A DNA stretch of 64,000 bases from NCBI RefSeq assembly GCF_002128405.1, contig NZ_NETJ01000003.1, positions 248,001 to 312,000 of the forward strand. Direction: 5' to 3'. The stretch is from Gottfriedia solisilvae. Its GTDB lineage: Bacteria; Bacillota; Bacilli; Bacillales; Bacillaceae_G. The position numbers and the translations under genes were made by a program. The notes under the pieces are model-generated. The model searched no databases, had not been told where the DNA came from, and saw nothing but the letters and a program-made list of their open reading frames with translations. Within the stretch, counting starts at the first letter, position 1. Each line of letters starts with the position of its first letter. This document shows positions 60,735 through 64,000 of this stretch, one piece after another.

Positions 60735-61994
60735 CTATTTATTAAAAATCGAATATAATCCAACTTTTTTGATTAGTATTTTAGGATTTTTACCATTCAA
60801 ATCAGCCATCCATAAATCGCCTTCAATTTCTAAATCGCTCTTTCTTACCCAGGTAATTTTATTTAAAGAAGTGGAATAGACTGGGCTATAGTCTCCTAAA
60901 TTTTTAGTCGGATTTGTAATTTTCAATTGGTTTGGTTCATGAATATTTACAAGAAATAAAGCAGGTTTTGGTCTCTTTTTAGGATCATTGGACCACTCGC
61001 TTTCAACGACACGTGACACAATTAATGTAGAATCATTACACCATGTAAATCCTAATTCTGCAAAATTAGGTGGCGTTAAATTTGTAGAAGTAAACGCAGG
61101 CATTTCTGTAACTTTTAAGTCTTTATCTTTAAAACCAGCGACTAATCTTCCGCCACCGGCAATATAACCTAATATATTCTTCTGATATGCCCATTTTGGC
61201 TCATCAACTTGAAAAATGACTTCATCTTGTATTTCAAAGATTTTTCCATCGGCTGAAATAATACAAAGAAAATTACTATCCATGGACCACGAAGCTGTTG
61301 GACTAACTATAAAGGATATCCATTTTTGATTTGGTGAAAATTCAAAACTACTTGCATTAATCGAAGGGATACTTACATTTCCTTTTTTTAAATCCTTTGG
61401 AATGACAAAAAACTGATTTACATTTTCGGTTAACATTTTATGATTTTTTAAATCATTTGGTAAAGGTATTTTATATAGAATAGGGTTCGTCCAACCATCA
61501 GGGTGAAGAGAGGCACTTGATGATGCTATAAAGTTCTTACCATCCGGGAACCAATTAAAATCATCTACACCAAGTGCTATATTATAGAATTGTTTAAAGT
61601 CAGAAACATTTAATACCCCACCATCTAAGAAGGCAACGATATTTTTAGTAGGAGACCATTTTGGATTTGATCCATCATTAAAAATCAAAGTATGTTTTTT
61701 TGTTTTTAAGTTATAAACCCAAATTTCAGATTGAGTCGGATATGAATCCGTTGAACTCTGAGTAATTTCTTTTTGATATAAAATAAATTGTCCGTCAAAT
61801 GACCACTGGGGAGGGTAATGATAAACTGCTGGTTTACTTGTAATTTTTTGATCTTTGTTATTTATTTTTGTCCATAAATACCCATCTTTTACATAAACAA
61901 TCTTTAAAGAAGTGTTGTCAGTATCTGCATGGGTTAGATTTGGAAAAAGTAAATAAACAAATGTCATCATGATGATGAATATTTTTTTCTGCAT
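60735..61994 (-). CDS. Secreted TolB/WD40-like beta-propeller protein
   Basis: A 419-residue exported protein with a signal peptide (about residues 1-23, ending 'LTHADT'). TolB-type repeats are 'YPPQWSFDGQFILYQKEI', 'GSNPKWSPTKNIVAFLDGG', 'DDFNWFPDGKNFIASS', 'SSFEFSPNQKWISFIVS' and 'GFTWCNDSTLIVSRV'. AGAGGTG precedes the ATG at good spacing. It has no lipobox. The function is unknown; propellers of this type bind proteins or polysaccharides. It has the same general build as the lipoprotein at 31741 but is not an obvious close copy. Confidence 0.85.
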   Translation of the reverse strand: MQKKIFIIMMTFVYLLFPNLTHADTDNTSLKIVYVKDGYLWTKINNKDQKITSKPAVYHYPPQWSFDGQFILYQKEITQSSTDSYPTQSEIWVYNLKTKKHTLIFNDGSNPKWSPTKNIVAFLDGGVLNVSDFKQFYNIALGVDDFNWFPDGKNFIASSSASLHPDGWTNPILYKIPLPNDLKNHKMLTENVNQFFVIPKDLKKGNVSIPSINASSFEFSPNQKWISFIVSPTASWSMDSNFLCIISADGKIFEIQDEVIFQVDEPKWAYQKNILGYIAGGGRLVAGFKDKDLKVTEMPAFTSTNLTPPNFAELGFTWCNDSTLIVSRVVESEWSNDPKKRPKPALFLVNIHEPNQLKITNPTKNLGDYSPVYSTSLNKITWVRKSDLEIEGDLWMADLNGKNPKILIKKVGLYSIFNK

Positions 61995-62143
61995 TTGTTC
62001 ACCTCTTTATTCAAATTTTGAATATTTTTCCCTACTCTATATGGAAATATCAATTTTGTTTTTACTGAAAAAAGCATCGATAAATACTTAATGAAAAGGA
62101 ATGTTTTGGTAACCGTTGTAGCCATTTATGAATGCGTTAGTTG

Positions 62144-62263
62144 GTGACAACTCCAGGATGCTCCCTTTTTAGTGGGGCGTGAGCTGAGCCTCCTCGGTGC
62201 CCTGCGGGGTCTCAACCTTCCCGCATCTCCCACAGGAGTCTCGCACCTTCCGTTGTAATCAAC
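62144..62263 (-). repeat. Dispersed structured repeat, copy 3 (inverted)
   Basis: Read on -, it aligns with copies 1 and 2: left arm with CAACGGAAGGTGCGAGACTCC, then GTGGGAGATGCGGGAAGG, GAGACCCCGCAGGGCACC, GAGGAGGCTCAG, and right arm CACGCCCCAC then GCATCCTGGAGTTG. GGTGC on the left pairs with GCATCC on the right, and CAAC with GTTG. An open frame across it has no ribosome site. Confidence 0.9.
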
Positions 62264-62374
62264 TTCTGTGTTTATTTCAATCCAAATCAAGAATATTTCA
62301 GAAAATAGTTTAAGAAAAAAGTTTTTAAATTGAAGGTATATTAAAGAATTCAAAAGAAAAAGGAGATATATCAA

Positions 62375-62500
62375 ATGTGGATTATTATGTCTGTGGTGTT
62401 AGTCATTTTATTTCTCCCGATGTTTTATAAACTGAATAAGAGAATCAGTATATTAGAAGATGAAGTTCGAGAGTTAAAAGGAATTAAGAAAATCTATTAG
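62375..62500 (+). CDS. 41-residue single-helix membrane protein
   Basis: A small protein with a membrane helix 'IIMSVVLVILFLPMFY' (residues 3-18) and a short charged coiled-coil-like tail ('NKRISILEDEVRELKGIKK'). AAAAGGAG lies nine bases before the ATG, giving good translation support. The tail looks like a dimerising leucine-type heptad. Family unknown; it could be a regulatory membrane peptide. Confidence 0.7.
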   Translation: MWIIMSVVLVILFLPMFYKLNKRISILEDEVRELKGIKKIY

Positions 62501-62680
62501 TGACGTTTAAATAAAATGAAATTAATGGATTTATTCATAAGTGTACGTTTATCAGCTTTTTAATTAGTGCTTGGAAGTCAGCAGAAGAAGTGAAAAAAAT
62601 AGAACTGACATTCCCAGAGGAATAGAAAATCATTTTAGATTTAATAGATAGGAATCGGTTAGTTAACAATACTTGTCATA

Positions 62681-62714
62681 AAAAAGGATCGTTCGAATTC
62701 TAACAAACGATCCT
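62681..62714 (-). terminator. Terminator of the hpt gene
   Basis: On - the stem AGGATCGTT/AACGATCCT with a 12-base loop and six T. Confidence 0.88.
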
Positions 62715-62735
62715 AATTCTTAATTTGAATACCGC

Positions 62736-63263
62736 CTAGTACTCCTCTACTGTCGCTATATATGGGAGGTTTCTATATTTTTGTGCATAGTCAATTCCAT
62801 AGCCAACGATGAATTCATCAGGAATGACGAATCCGACATAATCAACAGGCAAGTCAATTTTTCTTCGTTCAGGCTTGTCCAATAAAGTACAAATCTTAAT
62901 GTTTCGTGGTTTATGTAATTGGAGATGATCCTTTAAGAAATGCAATGTTAACCCGCTATCAATGATGTCCTCAATTACAACTACATTTTTGTTTGTAATA
63001 TTTGAGTCAAGGTCCTTTAATAGTTTCACTTTACCAGTAGATTCTGTTTGGTCACTATAGCTTGAGACGGAAATAAAATCTACATTAATATCACTATTCA
63101 TTTCTCTAATTAAATCAGCTGCAAAAACAAAAGAACCTTTTAGTACAACAATCATTACAACAGATTCATTGTTAAAATCCCTTTCTATTTCTTCGGCAAT
63201 TTGTTTTACTCTTTGTTTCAAATCAGATTCAGAAATTAGCGTATCTTTTATTCGATATGGCAT
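62736..63263 (-). CDS. hpt: Hypoxanthine(-guanine) phosphoribosyltransferase
   Basis: Purine salvage enzyme (175 aa) that makes IMP/GMP from hypoxanthine/guanine and PRPP. The PRPP loop is 'VVVIEDIIDSGLTLHFL' (about residues 95-111); 'VLKGSFVFAADLIREM' holds the pyrophosphate loop, and 'VDYVGFVIPDEFIVGYGID' the purine loop. GGAGG lies before the ATG. The context is not the usual tilS-hprT-ftsH cluster, so this may be a second hpt; that is inference. Confidence 0.93.
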   Translation of the reverse strand: MPYRIKDTLISESDLKQRVKQIAEEIERDFNNESVVMIVVLKGSFVFAADLIREMNSDINVDFISVSSYSDQTESTGKVKLLKDLDSNITNKNVVVIEDIIDSGLTLHFLKDHLQLHKPRNIKICTLLDKPERRKIDLPVDYVGFVIPDEFIVGYGIDYAQKYRNLPYIATVEEY

Positions 63264-63428
63264 TTGTATTCCTCCTTACCAAATTAATGGTTTATTAAAC
63301 TTTTAAATTTTCATAAAGACAGTTTCATTATAACCAATTAATAGTGTTTATTACTAAGTTATATGTTTATTAATGAAGTGACTTCAGTTTGGTAATAATA
63401 GCCATATACTAATTATGGAGGTTATTAC

Positions 63429-64000
63429 ATGAACGAAAAAATTGACTACAATGGCTTACCGAAACATTCTAAGCCTATGTGGAGAAGTGGTTTAAATGTC
63501 CCTTCCTTCCAACCATATACAGAAGATGAAGAGTTTGATGTTGTTATTGTTGGTGCAGGAATTACCGGGATTTCAACTGCCTACTTTTTAACTCAAGCAG
63601 GGATGAAGGTTGCAATTCTAGACGCTAATAAAATTTTGAATGGCACGACTGGTCATACGACTGCAAAAGTAACGGCTCAACATGATTTAATCTATGATGA
63701 GTTAATTCAAAATTTTGGACTAGAGAAGGCAAGAATCTATTATGAATCCTCAAAAGATGCCATGGATTTTGTAAAAAAATACAGTACTGATAATCAAATA
63801 GACTGTAATTTAGAGATTCGGGATGCTATTATTTATACAAATTCAGATCAATATGTAAATAATTTACATAAAGAATTAAAAGCTTATGATTTACTAGGAA
63901 TCGACTCGGCTAGTTCTGAAAGTACAGCTTTACCTTTACAATCTAAGTTTTCAATATCAATGAAAAATCAAGCACAGTTCCATCCATTAAAATATTTAAT
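63429..64000 (+). CDS. FAD-dependent oxidoreductase (YhfW-like), 3' truncated
   Basis: The first 190 residues of a DAO-type FAD oxidoreductase, cut by the window edge. 'DVVIVGAGITGISTAYFLTQ' is the FAD dinucleotide motif (about residues 38-57); 'GTTGHTTAKVTAQHDLIYDE' and the N-terminal 'LPKHSKPMWRSGLNVPSF' match the YhfW group, which ends in a Rieske [2Fe-2S] domain not visible here. GGAGG lies seven bases before the ATG. Confidence 0.88.
   Translation, partial: MNEKIDYNGLPKHSKPMWRSGLNVPSFQPYTEDEEFDVVIVGAGITGISTAYFLTQAGMKVAILDANKILNGTTGHTTAKVTAQHDLIYDELIQNFGLEKARIYYESSKDAMDFVKKYSTDNQIDCNLEIRDAIIYTNSDQYVNNLHKELKAYDLLGIDSASSESTALPLQSKFSISMKNQAQFHPLKYL

Overview
The window is AT-rich (roughly one third GC) chromosome of a spore-forming Bacillaceae bacterium. 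Three things point there. Strong GGAGG-type ribosome binding sites precede many TTG and GTG starts. Bacillus-type families are present (YeeI, YkuS, YuzL, KatX, DUF1540, DUF2935, DUF5670). Spore-associated genes occur, including katX behind a sequence that fits a sigma-F promoter. No rRNA, tRNA, insertion sequence, prophage or CRISPR array was seen. Genus cannot be fixed by eye; a Bacillus/Gottfriedia-like organism is a guess.

Layout. 1-7340: one long + strand operon for uptake and breakdown of sulfur compounds. It holds a TcyJ/K-type binding protein (cut by the window edge), TcyL, TcyM, TcyN, CmoO, SndA, a DinB-fold protein, a SnaA-like acetyltransferase and CmoJ, and corresponds to the B. 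subtilis ytmI (S-(2-succino)cysteine) operon in a different order. 7391-9959: a GH18 hydrolase, a protein with 14 exact MGQGGG units and a small membrane protein. 10055-12001: a Fur-controlled operon (Cys-rich unknown, flavodoxin, beta-propeller). 12071-17664: thioesterase, catalase KatX, SH3b protein, cupin, a broken DUF2935 gene, a secreted unknown and a LURP-one-like protein. 17820-23582: two paralogous GNAT acetyltransferases around an ECF sigma/anti-sigma pair and YeeI, then an MFS exporter and a TPR-like protein. 23627-28789: a membrane-anchored unknown, an RRNPP-type peptide-sensing regulator with its own small exported peptide gene, a dispersed repeat, DUF1877, a lipoprotein and a methyltransferase.

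28823-36269: Tyr-rich coat-like protein, two-component system plus lipoprotein, CapA-like protein, a second dispersed repeat, Nudix and histidine phosphatase. 36410-42231: HAD phosphatase, AHSA1/ArsR pair with two operators, PbuE-like MFS, chemoreceptor, small proteins. 42492-46188: DUF1540, a dCACHE chemoreceptor, YkuS, YuzL and a gene-free stretch. 46379-53848: DUF1835 protein, EamA-type exporter, AlkA-type glycosylase, secreted nuclease, VOC and cupin proteins, amine oxidase, DUF5670. 54025-63263: diguanylate cyclase, a four-gene translationally coupled NAD salvage operon (pncA-pncB-nadD-nadE), GNAT, ComB/YitC-like phosphatase, secreted propeller, a third dispersed repeat, a 41-residue membrane protein and a hypoxanthine phosphoribosyltransferase. 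The window ends inside an FAD oxidoreductase.

The items most worth a second look are the RRNPP receptor/peptide pair (24539-25980), the dispersed structured repeat with compensating arm changes, the DUF2935 gene broken exactly at a TTTAAAC heptamer, the Fur operon with a hairpin in its leader, and the rearranged sulfur operon containing a DinB-fold protein.
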